Numbered from the stretch's first letter, positions 1 to 6,665 are shown. The stretch is DNA of 13,126 nt from Bacillota bacterium (GCA_023391955.1 JAEWAA010000528.1:1-13126), one strand, 5' to 3'. Numbers and translations: made by a program. Notes: generated by a model from the sequence alone, not told the origin.

Positions 1-1
1 C

Positions 2-127
2 ATCAATGCCATCCATATTGGCAGTACCGGAATGATCCTGACGAGGGCTTTGATTGTGGGGGCCGCATTTTTGCTGGCGGCGGGTGCAAGCTCCATGCTT
101 CTTATGAAAAAACGCGATATCCGGTAA
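2..127 (+). CDS. ABC transporter permease, C-terminal fragment (ABC-2 type)
   Basis: Only the last 41 codons are present; the gene begins before the window. The reading frame ends in a hydrophobic helix (ALIVGAAFLLAAGASSMLL) followed by the basic cytoplasmic tail MKKRDIR and a TAA stop. This ending is typical of ABC-2-type permeases, including the lantibiotic-immunity class (EpiG/MutG-like), where the last membrane segment closes with a short KxRDI tail. The sensor kinase starts about 20 bases downstream on the same strand, which is the usual order for transporter/two-component loci handling antimicrobial peptides. The family call rests on a short tail and this neighbourhood, so the transported substrate is unknown. 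Confidence 0.55.
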   Translation: MNAIHIGSTGMILTRALIVGAAFLLAAGASSMLLMKKRDIR

Positions 128-147
128 GAAAGGGGCAGGTGACTCTT

Positions 148-1086
148 ATGGTGATATGGACTGTACTGGCGAGTTTGACGGCTTTAGGCGCGGTCATTAT
201 CCTTATTGCCTACCGTAGGATGATCAAGAAAATAGGCCGTCAATTATCGTTTTTGCAGACGCATAAAACCAATATGAAGCTCACCTATGACCTGCCCTTT
301 GCGGAGCTGAACGAGCTCTCGGACCGGATTAACGGAATATTGGATCTGATGCGGGAAACCGAGCGTCGCGCGCGTTCCGGCGAAGACAATATTAAGGAAA
401 TCATCACCAGTCTTTCCCATGACATCCGGACTCCGCTTACCTCCATGGACGGATATTTCCAGCTGCTTGCGGAAAGCGGAACGGACAAGGAACGGCTGCA
501 TTACATTGCCATTATTCAAGGCCGGATTAAGAGTCTGAAGGATTTATTGGAGGAGCTGTTTACCTTCACCAAGCTTCAGAATGAAAGCTATACCTTGGAT
601 TTGAATGAGATGGATATGACCAAAGCCGTCTATAATGCCGTCTTCCAGTTTTATGAGGATTTCAAAAGCAGAGGGATTGAGCCGGTGGTGGAGCTAAGCG
701 AAAGCCGGCTAATGGTGCAGGGGAATGCGGAGGCCCTCCACCGCATATTCCAGAATATCCTTAAAAATGCGTTGGTGCACGGGAGCGGCGGGATCCGCAT
801 TCTTCTGCGGACGGAAGGAGATGCGGTGCTGTTCAGTTGCTCCAATACCGTGGAGAACCCTGCGGAAATGGATATGACCAAGGTATTCACCCGGTTTTAT
901 AAAGCGGATTCGGCCCGCACCCATTCTTCCACAGGTCTTGGACTATCCATTGCCAAAGGGCTGGTGGAGCGGATGGATGGGGACATTTCAGCGGAGCTGG
1001 AACAGGGTGTATTTTCCGTTCAGGTGAGTATGCCTCGTGATAACAGCCGCCCTAACAAAAATTTAAACAGTGAAAAGCAAAAATAA
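148..1086 (+). CDS. Sensor histidine kinase with a single N-terminal membrane segment
   Basis: Membrane kinase of about 312 residues that would autophosphorylate and pass phosphate to a response regulator, which is not in the window. One TM helix (about residues 2-22) is followed by a short linker and the dimerisation helix with the phosphoacceptor His91 in SHDIRTPLT. The N box is NILKNALVH (about 203-211), the F box VFTRFYKAD, and the G box TGLGLSIAKGL (about 262-272). There is no extracytoplasmic sensor domain, and the usual DxGxG G1 box is replaced by SNTVENP. Both traits occur in kinases coupled to lantibiotic or bacitracin-type ABC transporters, which fits the permease just upstream. I chose ATG 148 because AGGTGA lies 5 bases before it; a GTG at 139 is in frame but badly spaced from its GGGG. 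Ligand unknown. Confidence 0.85.
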   Translation: MVIWTVLASLTALGAVIILIAYRRMIKKIGRQLSFLQTHKTNMKLTYDLPFAELNELSDRINGILDLMRETERRARSGEDNIKEIITSLSHDIRTPLTSMDGYFQLLAESGTDKERLHYIAIIQGRIKSLKDLLEELFTFTKLQNESYTLDLNEMDMTKAVYNAVFQFYEDFKSRGIEPVVELSESRLMVQGNAEALHRIFQNILKNALVHGSGGIRILLRTEGDAVLFSCSNTVENPAEMDMTKVFTRFYKADSARTHSSTGLGLSIAKGLVERMDGDISAELEQGVFSVQVSMPRDNSRPNKNLNSEKQK

Positions 1087-1129
1087 GCTCCCAAGCTCCT
1101 CCGGAAAAGCCGGCTGAAGCTGGGAGCTT
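1085..1129. terminator. Hairpin terminator between convergent genes
   Basis: AAGCTCCCA (1085-1093) pairs with TGGGAGCTT (1121-1129), extended by GCT/AGC across a one-base bulge and capped by CCGG-AAAAG-CCGG. The hairpin overlaps the TAA of the kinase gene and lies 12 bases beyond the stop of the convergent HD-GYP gene. Read on the minus strand it is followed by TTATTTTTGCTTTT, a good U-rich tail, so it best terminates the HD-GYP gene. On the plus strand the tail is poor. Confidence 0.7.
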
Positions 1130-1141
1130 GTTAATGCGGAG

Positions 1142-2236
1142 CTACCCTAAAACCTCCTGAATCCTCACATCCAGCATCTTGCTCAGGTCCATAAACTCGT
1201 CATTTTCCAGCACGATGAGGGGCTGTGTGGGATAATTCACATTGGTCAGCAGGATCTTGCCGCGGCGGCCGTCGGAGAGGATCACGTCGCAGCCGGTTTG
1301 CCGGGACAGGATAAGATCCAGGAAGGTGACGCCGATGACCGAATCCAGCTTGTTGCGGAGAATCTGCTGGTGGATCTCTTCCACCGCATCAAAAAAGGTG
1401 AACGCCGGCCGGTGGGGGCGGTCGGAGGTCAAGGCCATGTACACGTCGGCCAAGGCGATAATTTTACTGAAGCGGCTGATCTGATCTCCCGAGAGGGCGT
1501 TGGGGTAACCGCTGCCGTCCTCCCGTTCGTGATGCTCCAGGGCAACGTCCGCAATCCGCGGGTCCACACCGGACTTGGTTAACAGCTCATGGCCCAGCAC
1601 GGTGTGCTGCTTCATAATGGCATAGTCATGGGTGTCGAATCTGGCGGCTTTATTAATGAGAGAAGAGGGCAGCTGGACGGAGCCGATATCGTACAGAATG
1701 GCCGCGGTGGACAGAAGGGCCAGTTCCTCCTCTTCCATCTGGAGCCGTTTGCCCAGGGCGGTTGCCATAACGGCTACACCGAGAATCTGCTTGTACCGGT
1801 AATCTCCCTGGTCCTTCAGCTCGGAGAATACCTGAAACATATTGTACCGCATAGCGGTTTCCCGGATATACGGCAATACCTTTTCTTCCACCTGCTCCAG
1901 GGGAACGATGCTGTTCTGATGCACGAAGAAGTCGATGTGGTTCAGATGTTCCCCAGCCAGCCTCGCTTTTTCCCGTGTGTCAACTGCATTCCCGCCGCGA
2001 ATCTCCTTCTCCGGTGTTAACTCCGGTTCAGACTCCGTCTCTGTCTCCTTCTCCGGCTCCGGTTCTTGTACCTCCACTGCCTCCACGTCCGCAGCTTTAA
2101 TTTTGAAATTGGCCAGCTTCTCGATATGGCTTGGCAGGAGAATAGTCCCTTCGCCGATCAGCATTGTTCCTTTGGCACCGTAAATACTCGCTGTCAGTTG
2201 TTTCCCGATTAACTCTTCATACTCTTTGGCCGGCAT
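1142..2236 (-). CDS. HD-GYP domain protein with degenerate metal site
   Basis: Cytoplasmic protein of 364 residues; HD-GYP domains normally hydrolyse c-di-GMP. An N-terminal region (1-55) is followed by an acidic Glu/Pro/Thr linker (about 56-80), the HD-GYP domain (about 130-300) and a C-terminal small beta-rich segment (310-364). Retained: H211 (KQHTVLGHE), H235-H236 with ERE-DGSGYP (GYP at 243-245) and D264 (ALADVY). Altered: the first metal-ligand His (expected before I-x-G-V-A) is Gln150, the HD dyad is Tyr182-Asp183 (LYDIGS), and the Lys three residues after that Asp is Ser186. These changes suggest lost or reduced phosphodiesterase activity, with the GYP loop still able to bind nucleotide. 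The ATG start has GGGAGGT 8 bases upstream. It is monocistronic, with its terminator at 1085-1129. Family call is firm; inactivity is inference. Confidence 0.88.
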   Translation of the reverse strand: MPAKEYEELIGKQLTASIYGAKGTMLIGEGTILLPSHIEKLANFKIKAADVEAVEVQEPEPEKETETESEPELTPEKEIRGGNAVDTREKARLAGEHLNHIDFFVHQNSIVPLEQVEEKVLPYIRETAMRYNMFQVFSELKDQGDYRYKQILGVAVMATALGKRLQMEEEELALLSTAAILYDIGSVQLPSSLINKAARFDTHDYAIMKQHTVLGHELLTKSGVDPRIADVALEHHEREDGSGYPNALSGDQISRFSKIIALADVYMALTSDRPHRPAFTFFDAVEEIHQQILRNKLDSVIGVTFLDLILSRQTGCDVILSDGRRGKILLTNVNYPTQPLIVLENDEFMDLSKMLDVRIQEVLG

Positions 2237-2456
2237 GAAAGCATACCTCCCGAGGTCTTATGATTTTTGGCATATAAATCCGGGATTTCGGATACGTTTG
2301 CGCATAAAAGCATGAAAAATTTTCGGTAAAACCGGCGGCTTTCATTAGGTGAAAAGCAAAAATGAATCGGGAGTAGCATATGCCTCCTGCCCCGACTAGG
2401 GTTTTTCCATGCGATTGGCACTAGAAGCCTGTACGGCCTGGGTATTTCTCCCCTAG
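2237..2456 (-). other. Gene-free leader upstream of the HD-GYP gene, with hairpins
   Basis: About 220 bases with no convincing gene. On the minus strand there are three short hairpins: TCGGG/CCCGA around a GCATATGC core (about 2365-2397), ATGAAA/TTTCAT enclosing CGGT-TTT-ACCG (about 2310-2346), and ATCCG/CGGAT (about 2277-2292). The leader should contain the HD-GYP promoter, but I see no clear -35/-10 pair. I looked for a c-di-GMP riboswitch and could not identify the conserved GGCAAA and CGCAAAGC elements. Confidence 0.35.
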
Positions 2457-2458
2457 GG

Positions 2459-2495
2459 AAAAAGCCCCCGCTGTTTTAGGGCGGGGACAGGGCTT
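2459..2495 (-). terminator. Rho-independent terminator of the importer operon
   Basis: On the minus strand CCCCGC (2486-2481) and GCGGGG (2471-2466) form a strong stem with a nine-base loop, extended by AAGC/GCTT across a bulge, and followed directly by TTTTT (2463-2459). It starts a few bases after the TAG of the ABC ATPase gene, so it ends the six-gene minus-strand operon. Confidence 0.8.
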
Positions 2496-2497
2496 AT

Positions 2498-3199
2498 CTA
2501 TTGAATTGCCAGTAAATGCTGCAAAATATCCGACCTGTACTTCATCAGACCGGGATCGGTGAGGGAGCGTTGGCCCTGAGGAATGCCGATAGACATCCGG
2601 TTGGCGATGGTGGCTTGGCGTTTGGACAAAAGCAGGATTTCATCCCCCAAAAGCAGCGCTTCGTCAATATCATGGGTCACCAGCACAATGGCGCACCGGC
2701 TCCGTTTCCACAAGGCAATCAGCTTGTCCACCAGCTCGAAGCGCAGATGATAGTCCAGGGAATGGAAGGGTTCGTCCATTAATAGCAGGTTGCCGCCATA
2801 ATAGAAGGCCCGGGCAATGGAGCAGCGCTGGCGCATCCCTCCGGACAGCTGGTGGGGATAGTGGTCATAGTAGGGGGCCAGGCCAACCTCCTCCAGAAGA
2901 GCGAGAACATCCGGTTTGCTGGTTTCCTGTTTGACGAAGGCGATATTCTCACCCACAGTGGACCATGGCAAAAGGCGATCCTCCTGGAAGACGTAGGAAA
3001 TCTTCACATCACCATGGACAGCCAGCTCACCGGAATCCATGGGCTCCGTCCGGGACAGAATGTTCAGCAGGGTGGACTTGCCCGAGCCCGACGGGCCAAG
3101 GATACAGATGATTTTGCCCTCCTCCACCGTGAGGTTAATCCTGTCCAGAACAGTGGCCCCCGAATAGGATTTCGTAACATCCGTGAGTGTAAGAAGCAT
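2498..3199 (-). CDS. ABC importer ATP-binding protein, SsuB/TauB type
   Basis: Cytoplasmic ATPase of 233 residues that powers the importer encoded with the two genes upstream. Walker A GPSGSGKST (35-43), Q-loop Gln72 in VFQEDRLLPW, signature LSGGMRQR (118-125), Walker B LLLMDEP (138-144) with catalytic Glu143, D-loop SLD and switch His176 are all present. The Q-loop wording DRLLPW is typical of the nitrate/sulfonate/taurine subfamily. The length is slightly shorter than SsuB (about 250). GGAAGG lies 5 bases before the ATG, and the start falls 11 bases after the permease stop. It is the last gene of the operon. The family is certain; the substrate is not indicated by the ATPase. Confidence 0.93.
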   Translation of the reverse strand: MLLTLTDVTKSYSGATVLDRINLTVEEGKIICILGPSGSGKSTLLNILSRTEPMDSGELAVHGDVKISYVFQEDRLLPWSTVGENIAFVKQETSKPDVLALLEEVGLAPYYDHYPHQLSGGMRQRCSIARAFYYGGNLLLMDEPFHSLDYHLRFELVDKLIALWKRSRCAIVLVTHDIDEALLLGDEILLLSKRQATIANRMSIGIPQGQRSLTDPGLMKYRSDILQHLLAIQ

Positions 3200-3210
3200 A
3201 GCAACCTTCC

Positions 3211-3990
3211 TTATGAATGAAGTTGGGAGGGCGAGCCTGATTTGCTGCGGAAGAGAAATGCCAGCAGCAGCTTGATCACATTCCAGAACAGCGCCATAAA
3301 CAAGGCAAGAGCAAATACCTTCTGGGTGTCCAGATTGGTCCTGGCATCGGACAGCAGCCCGCCGATTCCGTCCACGGAGGTTAACAGCTCCGCCATCACC
3401 GCCAGCTTCCAGCCCAAACCCGCCGAGCTGATCATGCCCGACTTCAGGTAATTGCGCAAGGATGGCAGGATAATGCGCTGCACAACCTTCCGCCGGGGAA
3501 TATTGAACACCTTGGCCATACGGACCAGCTTGCCGTCAATATCCATAAAGCCCTCATACAGATTGGTGTAGAGCACCGGTGTGGTGGACAGCACAATAAT
3601 GAAGATGGAGGGCAGGTCCGTAAGCCCGAACCAGATAATGGCGATGCCCAGCCAGGCAATGGGGGGAATGGACTGCATCATATCCATTACCGGCTCCACA
3701 TAGGGCTTCCAGCGGGGACGCAGGCCGATAGCAAGGCCCATGCCGCCTCCCAGAATCAGGACACAAGCCATACTGACGGCAAGCTTCAGCAGCGTCCGGT
3801 AAAGGGCATGATAAAAGGCGGCATCCCCCAGATAGGCGGCAGCGGCTTCCAAAGTGTCCAGTGGGCCGGGCAGGATGAAGGGCTCCATCCGGGAGGCGGC
3901 CAGCTGCCAAAGGACCAGCAGCAGGAAGAGGGTGATTCCTTTTTTGCTAAGGGCGGTAATAGAACTGCTCATCCGGAAGCTTGCCCCCAA
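3211..3990 (-). CDS. ABC importer permease, SsuC/TauC type (BPD_transp_1)
   Basis: Integral membrane subunit of about 259 residues with a first TM helix (ITLFLLLVLWQLAA) and further helices in the usual SsuC pattern. It contains the cytoplasmic coupling loop MAKVFNIPRRKVVQRIILPSL, a variant of the EAA loop with Asn in place of the central Gly. The start is ambiguous. A TTG at 3990 has AAGGA 5 bases upstream and is my choice. An ATG at 3972 would still keep the first TM helix but lacks a well-placed Shine-Dalgarno site. The frame also stays open upstream to another TTG at 4011. In each case the start lies inside the 3' end of the binding-protein gene (stop at 3947), so translation is probably coupled. 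Substrate unknown. Confidence 0.9.
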   Translation of the reverse strand: MGASFRMSSSITALSKKGITLFLLLVLWQLAASRMEPFILPGPLDTLEAAAAYLGDAAFYHALYRTLLKLAVSMACVLILGGGMGLAIGLRPRWKPYVEPVMDMMQSIPPIAWLGIAIIWFGLTDLPSIFIIVLSTTPVLYTNLYEGFMDIDGKLVRMAKVFNIPRRKVVQRIILPSLRNYLKSGMISSAGLGWKLAVMAELLTSVDGIGGLLSDARTNLDTQKVFALALFMALFWNVIKLLLAFLFRSKSGSPSQLHS

Positions 3991-4975
3991 TGCTGTCCTT
4001 ACTGTACGCAAACAGTGTTTCGTAATAGGTGGTCAGCACCTCCCGGCTGTCCCAAGCGGCCGCGAATTCCAGGGCCATATGGGGAATGGCTTTTTCCACC
4101 ACCTGGGCATCGAGCTTGAAGTATTTGTTAGCCAGCTGGCCGGCTTCCTTGGGGTTGGCAAGCGTCCATTCCAGGGCCTTCTTGTATTCCTGCTGGAAGC
4201 GGGCGGCAAGCTCGGGATTCTTGGCAACAACCGAACGTTTGGTAGCCAAACCGGCATTGGGCAGATCGGTTTTGAGCCCGGTGACGGCCTGCCATTCCTT
4301 CTTGTAATCCACAATGGAGCGGATCTGGCTGTTGTTCATCTGGATGGCCGTAATCTGCGGCTGGATGCTGACAATAGTAGATGCCTTGCCGGACAGCAGA
4401 AGCTGCGCCCCCTCGGCCAATTGGGTGTACTGCAGGGTGATATCCTGGCCGGGCACCAGGCCGTTATGCTTCAGGAACGTCTGGGTGATATAGTCCACCG
4501 GAGAGGATTTCATCGGAACATACAAGGTGGTTCCCTTCAAGTCCTTCCATTCCTTTACGGCCGGGTCTGTAGTGACCATGCTCATGACCGACCAGGTGTT
4601 CACATTCATCAGGGCCAGCTCCATACCCTTGTTGTACATCACCACAGCATTGTTCAGAGGCAGCGCCAAAAAACTGACGTTGGGATCACTGGCCAAAGCG
4701 CCGAGATTGTCCACACTTTCCCAGGTTTTGAAATCGATCTGGACTGCGTCACCCATGGCCTTGGACTCGATCATCCGCAGGATGGGTAAGGAGGGGGGAG
4801 ACGGCGGCCCGCCTACGGTTAAGGTAGAGGGCGTTTGCGAAGCGGCGGCCGAAGGTGCAGGAGCCGAGCTTTGCGGCGCGGCGCTTTGCTGGCCTCCGCA
4901 TGCCGCCAGCACCCCGGACAAACCAAGCAGCAGGCTGATAGACAGGATAACCGGTGATTTCCGTTTGCGTATCAT
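3947..4975 (-). CDS. ABC importer substrate-binding lipoprotein, TauA/SsuA-like
   Basis: Predicted lipoprotein of 342 residues. A basic start (MIRKRK) and hydrophobic helix lead to lipobox LAAC with Cys26, then a long Ser/Ala/Pro/Gln tether (about 27-55). The mature region begins TLTVGGPPSPPSLPILRM and shows the layout of SsuA/TauA/NMT1-like periplasmic-binding-fold proteins (COG0715-like): a loop near the start that contacts ligand, KEWKDLKGTTLYVP in the middle, and helices around KNPELAARFQQEYKKALEW. I chose ATG 4973-4975 because AAAGGAA lies about 7 bases upstream and it places the signal sequence correctly; a longer frame to 5059 would put about 28 residues before the signal. It precedes the permease and ATPase genes. 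Related proteins bind sulfonates, nitrate, thiamine precursors or aromatic acids; the substrate here cannot be told. Confidence 0.9.
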   Translation of the reverse strand: MIRKRKSPVILSISLLLGLSGVLAACGGQQSAAPQSSAPAPSAAASQTPSTLTVGGPPSPPSLPILRMIESKAMGDAVQIDFKTWESVDNLGALASDPNVSFLALPLNNAVVMYNKGMELALMNVNTWSVMSMVTTDPAVKEWKDLKGTTLYVPMKSSPVDYITQTFLKHNGLVPGQDITLQYTQLAEGAQLLLSGKASTIVSIQPQITAIQMNNSQIRSIVDYKKEWQAVTGLKTDLPNAGLATKRSVVAKNPELAARFQQEYKKALEWTLANPKEAGQLANKYFKLDAQVVEKAIPHMALEFAAAWDSREVLTTYYETLFAYSKDSIGGKLPDEQFYYRP

Positions 4976-5030
4976 CGTATAGTTCCTTTCATGATCATGT
5001 GATGGGGGACCTGCACTGGACCAATCTAAG

Positions 5031-5786
5031 CTAGATGCTTTTCCGGCTGCAGACGGCAATATATTTCAGGCCGTTGGAAGCATTAAAGAAGGCATACATA
5101 CGCTTGAACTGCTGCCGGTTTTCGGCCTTCAGCCCGTTTTTGAAAATCCGGAAGGCTCCCCAAAAACCCTCGTCCCGGATCAGTCCAAGAGGCTTCATAA
5201 GGGACATGGTGCCGGAAGCATGGGTAACCTTCTGGAAGCCGGCACCGTAGAACAGCTGCTCCCACTGCATCAACGGCAGAGGCTCCACCCGGACATGGAT
5301 GGTATGATGCAGCTCGGACAGGGAATCCGCCGCCTGATCCTTGGTCAGGGTAATATCATGGGTCAGCAGCAGTCCGCCCGGCTTCAGCACCCGGTAATAC
5401 TCAGCCACCGCCTTTTGTTTGGCCGGGCCGTTCAGCATGGTGAGCATGGCTTCGTTGATAATCACATCGAAGCTTTCATCCTCAAAGGGCAGACTCATGG
5501 CATTGCCCTGCTGCACTTGGATGTATGCCTCCAGATTAGCTTCGCGGATATTCCTGCGGGCCTTCTCCAACGCCCGGGTATCCATATCGATGCCGGTAAT
5601 GCGGCATTGGTACTGGCGCGCCAGCTGGATGGAGGTGGTGCACATATTGCAGGCCACCTCCAGCACACGGCTATCCTTGTTCAGCTGAGCCTGCTGGATG
5701 AGCCAATTGGTGGCGGCAACTCCGCCGGGACGGAGTCTTTTTTTGCCCAGCTTGGCAAGAAAGTTATGACCGACTTCCTTCTTCAT
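5031..5786 (-). CDS. Class I SAM-dependent methyltransferase with unusual motif I
   Basis: Soluble protein of 251 residues with a Rossmann methyltransferase core. Motif I is VLEVACNMCTTS (41-52), the acidic residue binding the SAM ribose is Asp67 in GIDMD, motif II/III is FEDESFDVIINEAML (about 101-115), and the post-motif strand is RVLKPGGLLLTHD (about 132-144). The usual E-x-G-x-G-x-G loop reads E-V-A-C-N-M-C, with two Cys (46 and 49). The region after 160 is the substrate-side cap, with no recognised specificity motif. The start is ATG 5786 with GGAGG 8 bases upstream and a 13-base gap from the preceding cupin stop; an in-frame ATG at 5807 overlaps the cupin and has no ribosome site. I recognise the sequence pattern (GKKRLRPGG..ATNWL) as an uncharacterised Firmicutes family often seen next to a small cupin. 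The methyl acceptor is unknown. Confidence 0.87.
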   Translation of the reverse strand: MKKEVGHNFLAKLGKKRLRPGGVAATNWLIQQAQLNKDSRVLEVACNMCTTSIQLARQYQCRITGIDMDTRALEKARRNIREANLEAYIQVQQGNAMSLPFEDESFDVIINEAMLTMLNGPAKQKAVAEYYRVLKPGGLLLTHDITLTKDQAADSLSELHHTIHVRVEPLPLMQWEQLFYGAGFQKVTHASGTMSLMKPLGLIRDEGFWGAFRIFKNGLKAENRQQFKRMYAFFNASNGLKYIAVCSRKSI

Positions 5787-5799
5787 AGGGGCTGCCTCC

Positions 5800-6153
5800 T
5801 TATTCATTGGGCTTCACCACCACCAGCAGCATCTGGAAAGCCTCTACTGCGTATAGGGCATGGGGCACATTGGCGGGCATGATAATGGTTTCACCGGAGC
5901 GGACGGTATATTTGTCTGTCCCGATGGTGATTTCCGTTTCCCCCGAAAGCACATTGACCATGGCATCCCCCGGCGAGGAGTGTCCGCCGATGGAGGAGCC
6001 TTTGTCCAGAGACAGAAGGGTCATGGCCAGGTTGGGGCGCTGCACCAGCGTCAGGCTGGAAACCTGCTGGTTCTCGATCGAAATTTGTTGCGTCAAATTC
6101 ATTACGGTGGATACGGGAAGCTTTTTAATAAACTCACCTTGATTCATAGTCAT
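5800..6153 (-). CDS. Small cupin-domain protein (117 aa)
   Basis: Single-domain cupin, cytoplasmic, with no signal peptide. Cupin motif 1 is SIGGHSSPGDAMVNVLSGET (about 54-73), giving His58 and Glu72 but Ser at the position of the second His of HxH. Motif 2 is GETIIMPANVPHAL (87-100), giving His98. A metal site of His58, Glu72 and His98, perhaps with Asp63, is possible. AGGAGG lies 8 bases before the ATG, and the methyltransferase start follows 13 bases after the stop, so the two are co-translated. The wording SPGDAM..VLSGE..ITIG and MPANVPHALYAVE is highly typical of a small-cupin family that travels with this methyltransferase. Function unknown; it could be a metal-dependent enzyme, a ligand carrier or a sensor. 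Confidence 0.87.
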   Translation of the reverse strand: MTMNQGEFIKKLPVSTVMNLTQQISIENQQVSSLTLVQRPNLAMTLLSLDKGSSIGGHSSPGDAMVNVLSGETEITIGTDKYTVRSGETIIMPANVPHALYAVEAFQMLLVVVKPNE

Positions 6154-6185
6154 TGAACATTCCTCCTGGGTATCGTCGTAGTCCG

Positions 6186-6524
6186 TTAATATCTGATTTT
6201 TAGAAAGATGCAGCCGCTCTCAGCCGCATATTCATGCCAGGTGCCCGCCCCCACAAAAATGGATTGCCCGGCTGTCAAACGGCATTGTTCTCCGGTTACC
6301 ACCATACAAAGTTCACCCTCCAACACATGGATGAATTGGCCTTGCGGGATAGTTTCGGGACTGATGGTTTCCCCGCCATCCAGGGCGAACAGCTCCCATT
6401 CCTGCTCTGCGGATAAGGCGGAAGGAGGGAGAGGAGGCATGAGCTTCCTGCTTGTTATCCGGCCGGGATGGATGCGGATCAGAGCCTTCAGGTCCAACAC
6501 AGTGCCTGCTGCAAGTTCGTTCAT
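6186..6524 (-). CDS. Small cupin-domain protein (112 aa), first gene of the operon
   Basis: Second, divergent single-domain cupin. The barrel covers about residues 55-112: QGQFIHVLEGELCMVVTG (62-78) with His66 and Glu69/Glu71, then AGQSIFVGAGTWHEY (85-99) with His97. Only one His is present in each motif, so metal binding would need acidic partners. The N-terminal 50 residues are low in recognisable motifs. GGAGGAG sits just before the ATG, and 32 bases separate the stop from the next cupin start. As the promoter-proximal gene it lies directly downstream of the Fur-like box. It shares little obvious identity with the second cupin, so recent tandem duplication is unlikely. Function unknown. 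Confidence 0.82.
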   Translation of the reverse strand: MNELAAGTVLDLKALIRIHPGRITSRKLMPPLPPSALSAEQEWELFALDGGETISPETIPQGQFIHVLEGELCMVVTGEQCRLTAGQSIFVGAGTWHEYAAESGCIFLKIRY

Positions 6525-6543
6525 AAGCTCCTCCTATTCCATA

Positions 6544-6571
6544 TTGATTGATTTCCCTTGTCTGGTATAAT
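6544..6571 (+). promoter_or_regulatory. Sigma-A type promoter for the Crp/Fnr-family gene
   Basis: TTGATT (6544-6549) and a perfect TATAAT (6566-6571) are separated by 16 bases. A transcript starting near 6578 would run into the Fur-like box immediately and reach the regulator's start at 6666 with a leader of about 90 bases. Confidence 0.7.
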
Positions 6572-6581
6572 AGAAAACAAT

Positions 6582-6600
6582 AATGAGAATCGTTCTCATT
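6582..6600. promoter_or_regulatory. Fur-type operator (iron box)
   Basis: AATGAGAATCGTTCTCATT is an 8-3-8 perfect inverted repeat. Read as 7-1-7 it is TGAGAAT-C-GTTCTCA, matching 11 of 14 fixed positions of the B. subtilis Fur core TGATAAT-N-ATTATCA, and it closely resembles enterobacterial iron boxes. It begins about 4 bases after the predicted plus-strand transcription start, so binding should block the regulator gene. It also lies just downstream of a possible minus-strand -10 (TACAAT, 6613-6608) for the cupin operon, so both directions may be controlled. Zur and PerR sites have different cores (TCGTAAT and TTATAAT), making Fur the better guess. Confidence 0.72.
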
Positions 6601-6634
6601 TAGGTGAATTGTAGCAGAGTGCGGGTGATAACTC

Positions 6635-6650
6635 TGTTGCCATGGCAACA
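6635..6650. promoter_or_regulatory. Perfect 16-bp palindrome, candidate Crp/Fnr-family operator
   Basis: TGTTGCCATGGCAACA is its own reverse complement. As TGTTG-N6-CAACA it has the half-site spacing of Crp-family sites (TGTGA-N6-TCACA) with different bases. It abuts the AGGAGG of the divergent Crp/Fnr-type gene, which suggests autoregulation, and it lies upstream of the operon on the other strand. Identity of the binding protein is inference. Confidence 0.5.
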
Positions 6651-6665
6651 GGAGGCGGATAAAAG

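Noticed and set aside
2237..2456. Possible c-di-GMP-I riboswitch in the HD-GYP leader (GCCGCCGGTTTTACCG looks like the 3' part of that element)
   Set aside because: The conserved GGCAAA and CGCAAAGC segments and the tetraloop-receptor stems are absent, so the likeness is limited to one short hairpin.
3854..4789. Long plus-strand open frame opposite the binding-protein gene
   Set aside because: It lies antisense to a clear lipoprotein gene, has composition expected of a high-GC shadow frame, and shows no domain or proper ribosome site.
2498..4975. Calling the importer a true SsuABC sulfonate or TauABC taurine system
   Set aside because: No desulfonating monooxygenase or dioxygenase is present in the operon, and the subunits indicate only the broad family.
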